Assembly (NCBI GenBank): GCA_030744755.1
Contig: JASLPY010000012.1
Coordinates: 1 to 64,000 of the forward strand
Direction of reading: 5' to 3'
Source of the DNA: Kiritimatiellia bacterium
Lineage (GTDB): Bacteria > Verrucomicrobiota > Kiritimatiellia > UBA8416 > JADHWI01
Length of the DNA stretch: 64,000 bases
Part shown: positions 8,558 to 17,245 of the stretch, piece after piece
Layout: each line of letters begins with the position of its first letter
How positions within the stretch are numbered: the stretch's first letter is position 1
Program-made: the position numbers and the translations under genes
The notes under the pieces: model-generated
Told to the model about the DNA's origin: nothing
Database searches by the model: none
The model's input: only the letters and a program-made list of their open reading frames with translations

Positions 8558-10210
8558 CTATTCTGTGGCCGTCCGAGGGGATTTCTCACCGCGGGTTTGA
8601 GTAGATGCCTTCTTGCCCGGCCCTTGCCGGGGGCCTCTCCCCGGGGGCCTTGTCTTGGTTCTGTGTTCCGGGCGCTGTTGCGGCGTAGTTTCATTCGGGG
8701 GAGGTTGTGCGACTTCCTTCTCCAGAACCTCCGCTTCCTCGAGGGGCGGAGCCAGCATTACTTCATCACCTTCGGTAAGCCCTTCAATGATGTGAACCAT
8801 TCGATTGTTGTCCAGGCCGACCGTGATACTCTTCTTGGATGGCTGCCCGTCTTTCACCAGGTATACGGTGTGCTTCCCGTCTACCCGGACGACGCATTGT
8901 ATCGGAACGTAAACGACGTCCCGGTGAGTTTCCACGATGATCACCACCTCGCATGTCATCCCGCTTCGCAAATCACTCGCATCACCGTCAATGTGCACTT
9001 GTGTATCATATACCTTAAGGTCTGGATTCAGGTAGACGCTGATAGGATCGGGCATGGGGGCAATTGAGTCCACGCATCCCGTCAAAGCTCTTCCGGGGAT
9101 TGCATCCGAAGTGATTCTCGCATGCATTCCTACCTTTATCCTGTCCAGGTTGGATTCATGAATCTTTACGACCACTTTCATATGTTTGGTTTCCGGAAGG
9201 TAGATCAGGTCCTCCCTTTCGCGGACCGTCTGACCTTCCTGGAGCGGCTCGTCGGCAGCGTGCCACCTGCTCCTCTTCACACTCGTGGCGTAAACGACCT
9301 GTCCGTCTGACGGTGCGCGAATCTTGGTCTTGATAATCTGATCTTCGGTTTCTGCAAGGCGGTCTTTCTGTCTGCGAAAGTCCATTTCCTTGGCGGTCAG
9401 ATCCGCTTCTGCCTGGAGTATGTTCGCCTTTCCTTTGCGCCTCGCACGCTCCAGGGCCATCTTTGTCTGTTTTGCATCGCTCTTGAGCTGGGCCATCTGG
9501 CGCTGGTGAGTGAAGCCCAGGAGCAGATCCCTGTTGCCCTTGGCAAGTTCCAGGTCCAGTTCAGCTTTCTTGAGAGACAATTCGTCGGCTTGCAACTCGG
9601 TTTCGGAGATGTACTTTTCCTGGAACAGGACTCTTGACCATTTCAGTTTCTCGTCGGTACGCTGAAACTCCTCTTCCGACAACTTGATCTTGGCTTCGGC
9701 CTCCTTGCGTGACTGGGGAAACTCGCCCTCTTCGTACTTGGCCAGGTCCTGGCCTGCAAACTCTGCGGCCAGCTCCGCTTTCTCGATGTCACTCTCGGCC
9801 TGGCTCTTGGTGATGGCCAGGTTCTCACGGGATCGTATGTAATCTGCTTCCGCATTCTGGACGCGCAGCTGCTGGTCAAACTTCTCTTCTTCCATCTCGC
9901 TGGCATCCAGTTCGATCAGCAGTTCGCCTTCCTTCACCATCGTTCCTTCGGGAACAAGCGAGAGTATGGTTGTGCTTCCCTCAACTTCACTGCTGATAAT
10001 GACCTGGTCCCTGGCAGAGACGGTACCCGATTCCGTAACGCTTATTACCAGCGGGCCGCGGCGAGCCGAGAAAAGCAATGGGTTCTTTTCTATCCCGTCG
10101 TTCTTTCTTCCTGCCGGTATAGCAACGGCCAGCAGCCACACTGCACCCAAGACTACGGCGCCGGCAGCCACCCAAATTAAGCGGGGGTTCACCCGTCCTT
10201 TATCTGTCAT
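8558..10210 (-). CDS. MacA/HlyD-type periplasmic adaptor protein
   Basis: This 550-aa adaptor links the inner-membrane ABC pump to the outer-membrane channel. It has one N-terminal membrane anchor (residues about 8-28), a split lipoyl domain, a very long Lys/Glu-rich coiled-coil hairpin (about 95-290), then beta-barrel and membrane-proximal domains. The C-terminal 50 residues are Pro/Arg-rich and look disordered. The start at 10210 is preceded by GGAGG with 9-nt spacing. It overlaps the stop of the TolC-like gene (10200), so translation is coupled. Confidence 0.9.
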   Translation of the reverse strand: MTDKGRVNPRLIWVAAGAVVLGAVWLLAVAIPAGRKNDGIEKNPLLFSARRGPLVISVTESGTVSARDQVIISSEVEGSTTILSLVPEGTMVKEGELLIELDASEMEEEKFDQQLRVQNAEADYIRSRENLAITKSQAESDIEKAELAAEFAGQDLAKYEEGEFPQSRKEAEAKIKLSEEEFQRTDEKLKWSRVLFQEKYISETELQADELSLKKAELDLELAKGNRDLLLGFTHQRQMAQLKSDAKQTKMALERARRKGKANILQAEADLTAKEMDFRRQKDRLAETEDQIIKTKIRAPSDGQVVYATSVKRSRWHAADEPLQEGQTVREREDLIYLPETKHMKVVVKIHESNLDRIKVGMHARITSDAIPGRALTGCVDSIAPMPDPISVYLNPDLKVYDTQVHIDGDASDLRSGMTCEVVIIVETHRDVVYVPIQCVVRVDGKHTVYLVKDGQPSKKSITVGLDNNRMVHIIEGLTEGDEVMLAPPLEEAEVLEKEVAQPPPNETTPQQRPEHRTKTRPPGRGPRQGPGKKASTQTRGEKSPRTATE

Positions 10211-12062
10211 TTCCAACATCCTCCGGTGTGGCCTCGATCCAAAGCCCTTCTTCATTGACCTGCAGCAAACCCAGGTCTTTCTGAAGTTCCAGTTCGGCAA
10301 GCCGATAGTTTATCGTAACCGAGGTGAGCGTGTCTTCTGCCGATATCAGGGATTCCTGCGCTTCAAGCAAATCTCTTATTTCCGCCCGCCCCGCCTGGAG
10401 GAAGAGATTCGTGCTCTTTTCTCTGCGCCTGGCAAGTGCCACGGCCTGTGCCTGTATGAGAATGCTCTCCCGGGCTTCGGCCAGGTTTCGCAATCCGCTT
10501 CGGACGTCTATCTTTATCTGGTCTTCGAGTGACTGTGCGTCCCTGACTGCGTCCTCAAGAGAAATCAGGCTTGTTCGATAGGAGTGGGCTTCTGCGGTGC
10601 GTTCCAGTGGCAGGTCAATACTCAACAAAGCAGAGTAGAAGCCTTTCCTGGATTTCGAGGAAAAGCGTTCTTCTGCCTCCTCCTCTTCGTCTGAGGCAGA
10701 TGTCTCGGAGGACGAGTATCCCGCTTCACCCAGAATAGTCAATTCTCCGCGAAGCTGATCGGCGGCAACGATGACTGCCCTCTGTGCATCCTCAGCCTGG
10801 CCTTGAACAACTTTCAGGTCGAGCCGCCTGTTCATGGCCAGTTTGAGGGCGGTGTCCTCGGCCATTTCCCATTTCCCCGGTGAAGATTCCCAGGTGGGTT
10901 CGGTTGCGTCTTCGCCTGCCTTCTTCTCATCTGAGTCCAGGCTCAGTGCCGCCCGCGCTTGAGCGCGAAGCCGGTCTAACTCATCTCGATCCAGCTCTAT
11001 ACCGGCGTCGGGCGGCAGACCTAGCGTAACTTTAAAACTGTCCAGGGCGGAGGCCGACGATTGGCGAGCCGAAACCCATCTGTCGCGTGCCCGCAGTTCG
11101 CTCTGTGTTGCCTGGTCAACCTGGATTTCGGGGATTCGTCCGGCATCGGCAAGCCGCCGCGCGCGCCGTTCGGATTCGCGTAGCTGGTTGTAATTCTCCC
11201 AGGCAGTATCGACCTGCTTCATCCGGTTGAGCACCCCCAGGTATTCCGAGGCAACCTGGACGGCGAAGTCCTTCTTGAACAGCTCGAACTCGTACACGGC
11301 ATAAACCATATTCCTTTCGGCCTGAGTCAGGGATTCACGGACAATATGCCGCCCGGATCCACGGAGCAGGGGAATCGAGATGGATGCATCCCCCGAATGC
11401 CCCAATGTCGAAGATTTGTCGCCCGTTAGCAACTTTGTGAGGTCAACGGCAATCTCCGTTGTGAGGTCGACACCGCGCTCCAGTTTGCGTGAACCGTCTG
11501 CGGATGCGCTGCTCGAGGCCGATCCCGAGGTCTCGCCATCATCGCGCTCCCCGCCCAGGCTCCCGGAGAGAGCGCTGGCAAGGGATGTTCTGAAGGATTC
11601 CCGTGCCAAGTCCAGGGAAAGAGCCGTCTGGAAGAGACCCTCTTTCTCCGATTGGTATTCCCTGCTGTTTCGCGCTGCCACCTGCAGCGCCTCGAAGAGG
11701 CTGAGCTTGAGCGTGGATTCGGTTTTCCATTCCCCGGGCCCTGCAGATTTGTCGGTTTGATCGAAATACTCGTCGTCAGGCCAATGACCCGGCCGGTTGA
11801 TATCGGCAGTTCCAAGGGACATGGGTCCCGAGTTCAAAAGATTCTGATCCAGCAGCAGGCGCTTGCGCAAAGAAACACTTGGTGGCTCAATCGAGAATGG
11901 TTCAGCGTGACCAACTGATTTTCGCGTTTCGTCAACGATACGGTAAGCAATATCGTCGGAATTTTCCCGGTGTACGGACGGAGAGCGACAACCAGACACA
12001 AGCGCAGTCGCGGCAAGCGTTACGGCGATGAAGCCGGATTGGAATTGGAGACAAGTCTTCAA
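10200..12062 (-). CDS. TolC-family outer-membrane channel lipoprotein
   Basis: This 620-aa protein forms the outer-membrane exit duct of the export operon. It starts with a lipoprotein signal peptide ending at the lipobox LVSGC (Cys25). Two helical repeats follow, as in outer-membrane efflux proteins (about 130-380 and 400-600). It is longer than E. coli TolC; extra acidic and Ser-rich loops lie around 160-195 and 450-470. It is the first gene of the operon TolC, adaptor, ATPase, permease. Confidence 0.9.
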   Translation of the reverse strand: MKTCLQFQSGFIAVTLAATALVSGCRSPSVHRENSDDIAYRIVDETRKSVGHAEPFSIEPPSVSLRKRLLLDQNLLNSGPMSLGTADINRPGHWPDDEYFDQTDKSAGPGEWKTESTLKLSLFEALQVAARNSREYQSEKEGLFQTALSLDLARESFRTSLASALSGSLGGERDDGETSGSASSSASADGSRKLERGVDLTTEIAVDLTKLLTGDKSSTLGHSGDASISIPLLRGSGRHIVRESLTQAERNMVYAVYEFELFKKDFAVQVASEYLGVLNRMKQVDTAWENYNQLRESERRARRLADAGRIPEIQVDQATQSELRARDRWVSARQSSASALDSFKVTLGLPPDAGIELDRDELDRLRAQARAALSLDSDEKKAGEDATEPTWESSPGKWEMAEDTALKLAMNRRLDLKVVQGQAEDAQRAVIVAADQLRGELTILGEAGYSSSETSASDEEEEAEERFSSKSRKGFYSALLSIDLPLERTAEAHSYRTSLISLEDAVRDAQSLEDQIKIDVRSGLRNLAEARESILIQAQAVALARRREKSTNLFLQAGRAEIRDLLEAQESLISAEDTLTSVTINYRLAELELQKDLGLLQVNEEGLWIEATPEDVGNDR

Positions 12063-12385
12063 GATACCAGGAACTCCGTTTTATGACTTCTAGACTCTAG
12101 GTCCTGAACGTCTAAAAACAAAGAGAAAGCGGAATAAAGAATTCTCCTCCCGGTGAATGACGTCGCCGAGTGACGGTACTGCACTGTCTCACAGACAGAC
12201 CGTAAAGACCGGCTGTCATCCTGAGCGAAGCGAAGGATCTCGCGAAGCGCAGCGGAGCGGCCTGCGGCCGAGATTCTTCGCTACGCTCAGAATGATACGA
12301 ACTTGCGTGTTTTATGAGTCCAACTGCCCCAGCCCTCAACTTTGTCTCGCAATTGCTGCTGGGGATTGTTTGACTGATTGAGCAA
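12063..12385. other. Intergenic region with repeat, divergent promoters
   Basis: This 323-bp space separates the divergent export operon and rsmE. Its middle is the palindromic repeat at 12212-12299. No gene or RNA was recognised. Promoters for both sides must lie here, but no clear -35/-10 pair could be assigned. Confidence 0.5.
12212..12299. repeat. TGTCATCCTGAGCG palindromic repeat, copy 2
   Basis: The left arm (12212-12240) runs from CTGTCATCCTGAGCGAAGCG to GGATCT. The right arm (12270-12299) reads AGATTCTTCGCTACGCTCAG and is its imperfect reverse complement. It shares its core with 2203-2291. It lies in the divergent space upstream of rsmE. Confidence 0.75.
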
Positions 12386-13120
12386 ATGAACCGAATCCTG
12401 ATAAGGCAATCCGAACTGGATAAAACCGGGCGAGTTGTGCTCTGCGGGCGCCGTGCCAACCACATCCTTCATACGCTAAAAGCCGTACCCGGGCAGCCGT
12501 TGAGAATGGGAGTGATTAGTGGCCCGAAGGGCGAAGGAATCGTTCACAAGGTTACGGATGATACCGTTGTTATGGATTGCATTCTCGATTCCGGCGTCCC
12601 GCCTCCTCCAGCAATTGACTTGCTCCTGGCCCTGCCGCGCCCGAAAGTGATGAAGAGACTCTGGTCTCCCCTGGCGATGATGGGACTTGACCAACTGGTT
12701 CTGACCAACGCCGCAAAAGTGGAGAGAAACTACTTCGACACCCACTGGCTGCAACCTGAGAGCTACGGGCCTCTGATGGTCCTGGGACTCGAGCAGTCGG
12801 GTGACACTTGCCTTCCGCGTGTCAGCATCCGCCGCCGTCTGAAGCCTTTCATGGAGGACGAACTGGATACAATGTTCCCGAAATCAAGGAGACTCTGTGC
12901 TCATCCGGCTGAAGGCGGTCTGCACGGTCCGCCGGCGTTGAAATACGGCGAGAGGGTTCTACTTGCCGTTGGGCCCGAGGGTGGATGGACGGATTTTGAA
13001 CTTAACCTTTTGCAGGAGCACGGTTTCGAGCTGGCGTCCATTGGGGGGCGAACATTGAGAACCGACGTGGCTTGCATATCCGTGCTGGCTGTAATAAACC
13101 ATCTGCTCGGACCGAAGTGA
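12386..13120 (+). CDS. rsmE: 16S rRNA m3U1498 methyltransferase RsmE
   Basis: This is a 244-aa SPOUT-class methyltransferase that methylates N3 of U1498 in 16S rRNA using SAM. It has the N-terminal PUA-like part (residues 1-70) and the C-terminal knot with AVGPEGGWTDFE and the final block LRTDVACISVLAVINHL. The second half of the canonical LPRGPKR-like segment is modified to LPRPKVMKRLW. It is followed by another SPOUT methyltransferase gene on the same strand. Confidence 0.92.
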   Translation: MNRILIRQSELDKTGRVVLCGRRANHILHTLKAVPGQPLRMGVISGPKGEGIVHKVTDDTVVMDCILDSGVPPPPAIDLLLALPRPKVMKRLWSPLAMMGLDQLVLTNAAKVERNYFDTHWLQPESYGPLMVLGLEQSGDTCLPRVSIRRRLKPFMEDELDTMFPKSRRLCAHPAEGGLHGPPALKYGERVLLAVGPEGGWTDFELNLLQEHGFELASIGGRTLRTDVACISVLAVINHLLGPK

Positions 13121-13128
13121 TCTGGAAT

Positions 13129-13178
13129 GGAGGGACGCGGCCCTCCGCGTCCCGGGTCACGGAGGCCCGTGACCCTCC
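13129..13178. repeat. Tandem intergenic hairpins
   Basis: Two adjacent palindromes fill the space between rsmE and the next gene. GGGACGCGG...CCGCGTCCC lies at 13132-13153 and GGGTCACGG...CCGTGACCC at 13154-13175. Flanking GGAGG and CCTCC extend the symmetry. They could fold in the transcript as a stem pair just upstream of the next start. Confidence 0.7.
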
Positions 13179-13200
13179 AGTTCGAGGTAACGGAGTACAA

Positions 13201-14004
13201 ATGACGAAAAGACGCCGACATGACAGCGCGGGCGGGAGGCAGAGGCGCCGGGGTCCCGGACCGCAGGGAGAGCTCCTGTACGGGCGGCAGCCTGTCCTTG
13301 AAAGCCTTCGTGCGGGCAGGCGGCAGCACCGTCGTCTGCTGATCAGCAGTTCGAAAAAGTCATCCAATGAGCTCGATCAACTGAGGGATACAGCGGCATC
13401 ATTCGGTGTTCCGGTCGAAGAAGCTAAGGCCGAGGTATTCGAAGGGCAACTGGCAGATGCAAATCATCAGGGTGTTGCCCTGGAGACGTCTCCGTATGTG
13501 TATGCATCAATCGACGACGTTCTGGGCAAACGGATCCCCTCGCTGGAGCCCTTGATAGTGATCCTTGATCATGTTCAGGACCCGCAGAACGTCGGTTCGC
13601 TTCTTCGTTCATCGGACGGCGCGGGGGTGCAGGGCGTTATAATTCCCAAGGACCGTGCATGCCGGGTTACACCAGCGGTCGTGAGAGCTTCGGCGGGCGC
13701 CGCGGAGCACATGCTGGTTGCCGAAGTCACGAATCTTGTTCGCACTATGAAACTTCTGAAAGACAGAGAATTCTGGTTGGCCGGATTGGAAGCTTGTGAA
13801 AGGGCCAGGCTCTGCAGGGAGACGGACCTGTCCGGTCCGATTGGTCTCGTCGTGGGAAGCGAGGGCAGGGGAGTGGGCCGGCTCGTCCACGAGACATGCG
13901 ATTTCCTTGTGAAACTGCCGATGCACGGCAAAGTCAACTCGTTGAACGTCGGAGTCGCTACGGCCATTGCACTTTACGAGATTCGCCGGCAGCAGGAGAA
14001 GTGA
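13201..14004 (+). CDS. rlmB: TrmH/RlmB-family 23S rRNA 2'-O-methyltransferase
   Basis: This is a 267-aa SpoU-type methyltransferase. A basic N-terminal tail precedes the substrate-binding domain starting LLYGRQPVLESLRAG. The SPOUT knot follows with LDHVQDPQNVGSLLRS (motif 1), VVGSEGRGV (motif 2) and KVNSLNVGVATAIALYEI (motif 3). RlmB methylates G2251 of 23S rRNA, but the exact target cannot be fixed from motifs. The start at 13201 gives the family N-terminus; a longer frame would overlap rsmE and cross the hairpins. Confidence 0.88.
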   Translation: MTKRRRHDSAGGRQRRRGPGPQGELLYGRQPVLESLRAGRRQHRRLLISSSKKSSNELDQLRDTAASFGVPVEEAKAEVFEGQLADANHQGVALETSPYVYASIDDVLGKRIPSLEPLIVILDHVQDPQNVGSLLRSSDGAGVQGVIIPKDRACRVTPAVVRASAGAAEHMLVAEVTNLVRTMKLLKDREFWLAGLEACERARLCRETDLSGPIGLVVGSEGRGVGRLVHETCDFLVKLPMHGKVNSLNVGVATAIALYEIRRQQEK

Positions 14005-14033
14005 CCGGACTTACATTGAGTTCCGGGAAGGGA

Positions 14034-14084
14034 CCTCTCGGAGATAGGTCCCTACTTCCCCAGTACATGCCTATCTCCGAGAGG
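14034..14084. repeat. Inverted repeat, possible terminator
   Basis: CCTCTCGGAGATAGG (14034-14048) and CCTATCTCCGAGAGG (14070-14084) are perfect 15-bp inverted repeats with a 21-nt loop. They lie just after the methyltransferase gene. There is no T-run, so this may be a palindromic repeat instead of a classical terminator. A second GGGCCAC/GTGGCCC symmetry follows at about 14133-14180. Confidence 0.65.
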
Positions 14085-14218
14085 CATGATCCATGGTGAG
14101 TCTCCGTTCGAATATCTGACGAGGATGTGGTCGGGCCACCCCGTGGCCCGCTGGATAGCGGCCCATGGGAATGGGCCACCCACATGCAGAGCAAGTGCCC
14201 TACGAGTAGAGACGGTGA

Positions 14219-14659
14219 CTACTCTGCCTTGAGCCGGGGGAGGTAGTGTTTGAGGAAGTTCTCGATTACCTCGTCCTTGGTGACGTCCTGGAGTTTGTAG
14301 TCCGGCTCGCCGCTGCGGACCATGCTCTCGGCACGGATGAGCTTAAGGCCCTTCCTCTCCTTGAAGCGGATATCCGCATAGGGAAGAATGCCGTTGGGGA
14401 ACGTCCGGCTCTGTATCCTGTACGTGATTTCCTCTTCCCCGGAACTGTAGACGATGATCGTAGCCGTGCTTTCCGAATGACGGATTGTGACATCCCGGCC
14501 GCTCTTTTCGAGCTCTTCCCGCAGTTCAGAGAATGCGGGCAGTGCGACTTCGCGGACGAAGCCCGACATCTGGGAAGCTTCCCTCTCGTGCCTTGTCTGC
14601 ACAGGGTTGGTGCTGGTGCTGTTGAGAACGCTGCTTAAATCTGATCGCCAGTCTGCCAT
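14219..14659 (-). CDS. Hypothetical protein, 146 aa
   Basis: This is a soluble 146-aa protein with no signal peptide or membrane segment. The first half is helical and polar; the second half alternates strands with charged residues (EEITYRIQSRTF, ADIRFKERKG). No family was recognised. It follows the glycosyltransferase gene on the same strand with a 93-bp gap. Good codon structure over its whole length and a continuous amphipathic pattern support it as a real gene. Confidence 0.65.
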   Translation of the reverse strand: MADWRSDLSSVLNSTSTNPVQTRHEREASQMSGFVREVALPAFSELREELEKSGRDVTIRHSESTATIIVYSSGEEEITYRIQSRTFPNGILPYADIRFKERKGLKLIRAESMVRSGEPDYKLQDVTKDEVIENFLKHYLPRLKAE

Positions 14660-14752
14660 AGTCTCATTCCATTACGGGTCTTATGATCTGCGGCCTGTAT
14701 CGACCGACAACAACCTAAAAACCTAGCACAGGGCATGACCCCGTGCAATAGG

Positions 14753-15862
14753 TCAGATGAGCTCAAGTTCGTTATCCCATTCCGGCACAATTGCGTCCCA
14801 CGAGAACCTATCCATGGCGGATTGCGATGATGATACCTCCTTCCAGAGCGATCCATCATCCACGCGCTTCACCAGTGTCGTGAGATTCTCCGCCAAATCA
14901 TTAGCCGTGCCGTCGTAAAAGAACCCGTCCACGTCACCGCCGAAGGCGGTTTTCAGGACTTCCGGGTATGCGAGGCGGTTGGGCACCAGGGGAAAAGCTC
15001 CGGCGGCAATTGCCTCGGCCATGCCAATACCGAAAAACTCATGGTATGCGGTGGAAACGGCGATATCGGCCCGCGAGAGTACTGCCCTGTAATCGTCCCG
15101 GGATTCCTGGAACCCCCAGTGATCTATTCTTCCGTCGAAACGCAATCTTGCAGCTTCGAACACACCCGGGATGTTCCGTGCGTCACCGCCACCTATGACG
15201 CTTAGCCGAAAATCGATCCCGTTCTGTTCGAGGACCTCCAGTGCGCTGAAGAAATCGGCAGGCCCTTTCTCGTCTTCCCACCGGGCTGCCCACAGAATCC
15301 TTGCCGGACCGGGCTGCCTGTCTCCCCGGTTCGGGAAAGTCTCAATGCCGGGATGCCTCACGGCAGACTTGGCACGGATGGATTCCACATCCGCGAGCGG
15401 TTGATGATCGGGCATCCGTCCAAGCAGGTTTCTGAGTTCGTCAAGAAAACTGTCCATGTGAAAGCGTGAATTGAACCAGGCGCGGTTTGCCGCAAGGGCG
15501 GTTGTCATATTGGTGAAGGCGAAGTGATAGTCTCTATCTTTGCATTCTTCAACCGGGTAGGTGAGCTGATTCTCGTGAAAGTAGACCATGCTCGGCAGTT
15601 CGCCGAGAGACCGTGGCGCCAGGCCAAGGAATTCTGCCAATCCCAGCATATCCGTACAGAAAAGAAAATCCCATTCGCCGCCTCCGGCGATCAGTGAACG
15701 GACCATTCCATTGAACGAGAGCGCCGAGTGCCGCATTCGCCATTTCCAGCTGTGGGGAGGCAGGTGGAGAACCGTCCAGCTATGCCGGCTGCGCGTGACC
15801 CATCCATCCAGGAAGGCCTGGTGGCTGCCGCCGTAGTAAGGTTCAAGAGCAAGAATGCGCAT
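14753..15862 (-). CDS. tRNA-queuosine alpha-mannosyltransferase-like glycosyltransferase
   Basis: This 369-aa protein belongs to the DUF3524/GT4-like family, whose animal member mannosylates queuosine in tRNA-Asp. The family N-terminus MRILALEPYYGGSHQAFLDG is present, followed by PHSWKWRMRHSAL and YFHENQLTYP. In the C-terminal Rossmann half WAARWEDEKGP and STAYHEFFGIGMAEAIAAGA match the GT4 donor site. It lies 18 nt after the oadB-like gene on the same strand. Whether the bacterial enzyme acts on queuosine is inferred from the family only. Confidence 0.85.
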   Translation of the reverse strand: MRILALEPYYGGSHQAFLDGWVTRSRHSWTVLHLPPHSWKWRMRHSALSFNGMVRSLIAGGGEWDFLFCTDMLGLAEFLGLAPRSLGELPSMVYFHENQLTYPVEECKDRDYHFAFTNMTTALAANRAWFNSRFHMDSFLDELRNLLGRMPDHQPLADVESIRAKSAVRHPGIETFPNRGDRQPGPARILWAARWEDEKGPADFFSALEVLEQNGIDFRLSVIGGGDARNIPGVFEAARLRFDGRIDHWGFQESRDDYRAVLSRADIAVSTAYHEFFGIGMAEAIAAGAFPLVPNRLAYPEVLKTAFGGDVDGFFYDGTANDLAENLTTLVKRVDDGSLWKEVSSSQSAMDRFSWDAIVPEWDNELELI

Positions 15863-15880
15863 AGCCTATTCAGCCAGGCT

Positions 15881-17233
15881 CTACCGCCCACAGAGCGAGA
15901 GCAGAACACCCGCGGCGACCGCTGAGCCGATAACTCCGGCTACATTGGGTCCCATGGCATGCATGAGCAGGAAATTGTGAGGATTGGCCTTCAGTCCTTC
16001 CTTGTTGACCACGCGTGCCGCCATTGGAACCGCGGATACGCCCGCGGCGCCAATCAGGGGGTTGATCTTTTCCTTGGTCACGAGGTTCATCAGGCGCGCA
16101 ATCAGGACACCGGATGCAGTTCCAACCGCAAAGGCTATGAGACCGAGTGTCAGTATTCCCAGCGTTTCCGCCTGGAGAAACTTGTTCGCCGCCAGCTTGG
16201 ATCCTACCGCGAGGCCCAGGAGAATCGTAACGATGTTTATCAACTCGTTCTGAGCCGTCTTCGAAAGACGTTCTACCACCCCGGATTCCTTAATCAGGTT
16301 TCCGAACATGAGCATTCCGATCAGCGGAGTCGCTTCCGGCAGGAGAAGGATGCACAGGAACAAAACTACCAGCGGGAAAACGATCTTTTCTATCTTCGAT
16401 ACGTGACGAAGCTGCTTCATCTCGATCTTTCGTTCCTGTTCCGTTGTCAGAAGCCGCATGATAGGCGGCTGTATGATCGGAACCAGGGCCATGTAGGAGT
16501 AGGCAGCCACGGCAATGGCTCCGAGCAGATCGGGTGCGAGGCGGCCGGCCAGGAAGATGGCCGTCGGACCATCGGCTCCGCCTATGATGCCTATTGCCGC
16601 CGCGTCCTGAACGGTAAAGCTGATCGACTCGAATATGCCGCCCATGTTGCTTAACCAAAGCGCGCCGATCAGGCTGAAAAAGATTCCGAACTGGGCCGCG
16701 GCACCGAGAAGGGCGGTCTTCGGGTTGGCAATCAGCGGCCCGAAGTCAGTCATCGCACCCACGCCCATAAAGATAAGAAGGGGGAAGAGGCCAGGGGGGA
16801 CGATTCCAAAATTGTAGACGTAATGCAGAAATCCTCCCGGCTCTGCTATTCCTGCCGCTGGAACATTGGCTAGAATTCCACCAAACCCTATTGGCAGAAG
16901 AAGCAGAGGCTCGAATCCCTTGGCTATTGCCAGGTAGATGAGGCCACAGCCTACCATGATCATGATGAGCTGGCCGATGCCCTCCGGCAGCAAACCATCC
17001 TTTTCTCCGGCGTCTTCTTCGCCGAACTGCTTGAAGCTCTCGGAGAAATTGTACAGTCCGGTCGAGCGAATCAGGTTGCTGACATCAAGCTTATTCTGCT
17101 GAACCCGGTTGGTTTCGGCTGCGTAAACCGGTGCAAGCATGGGTACAATGATAAAGCCGCATGCCAGGACGAGAATCACCATGCGCCTGGAAAGCCAGCT
17201 TCTTACAAATCGTGCGGAAAAGGATTTGACCAC
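15881..17233 (-). CDS. oadB: Na+-pumping decarboxylase beta subunit (OadB family)
   Basis: This 450-aa membrane subunit decarboxylates carboxybiotin and couples that to Na+ export. The hydrophobic core has about nine or more membrane segments. Family blocks are [34 protein letters not shown] (the Asp that binds Na+) and the final [18 protein letters not shown] region. The first 90 residues, including a signal-like hydrophobic stretch (18-38) ending AYA, exceed the usual subunit. It follows the alpha subunit by 12 nt, so this is one operon. Confidence 0.93.
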   Translation of the reverse strand: MVKSFSARFVRSWLSRRMVILVLACGFIIVPMLAPVYAAETNRVQQNKLDVSNLIRSTGLYNFSESFKQFGEEDAGEKDGLLPEGIGQLIMIMVGCGLIYLAIAKGFEPLLLLPIGFGGILANVPAAGIAEPGGFLHYVYNFGIVPPGLFPLLIFMGVGAMTDFGPLIANPKTALLGAAAQFGIFFSLIGALWLSNMGGIFESISFTVQDAAAIGIIGGADGPTAIFLAGRLAPDLLGAIAVAAYSYMALVPIIQPPIMRLLTTEQERKIEMKQLRHVSKIEKIVFPLVVLFLCILLLPEATPLIGMLMFGNLIKESGVVERLSKTAQNELINIVTILLGLAVGSKLAANKFLQAETLGILTLGLIAFAVGTASGVLIARLMNLVTKEKINPLIGAAGVSAVPMAARVVNKEGLKANPHNFLLMHAMGPNVAGVIGSAVAAGVLLSLCGR

Positions 17234-17245
17234 AGTGCAGTCTCC

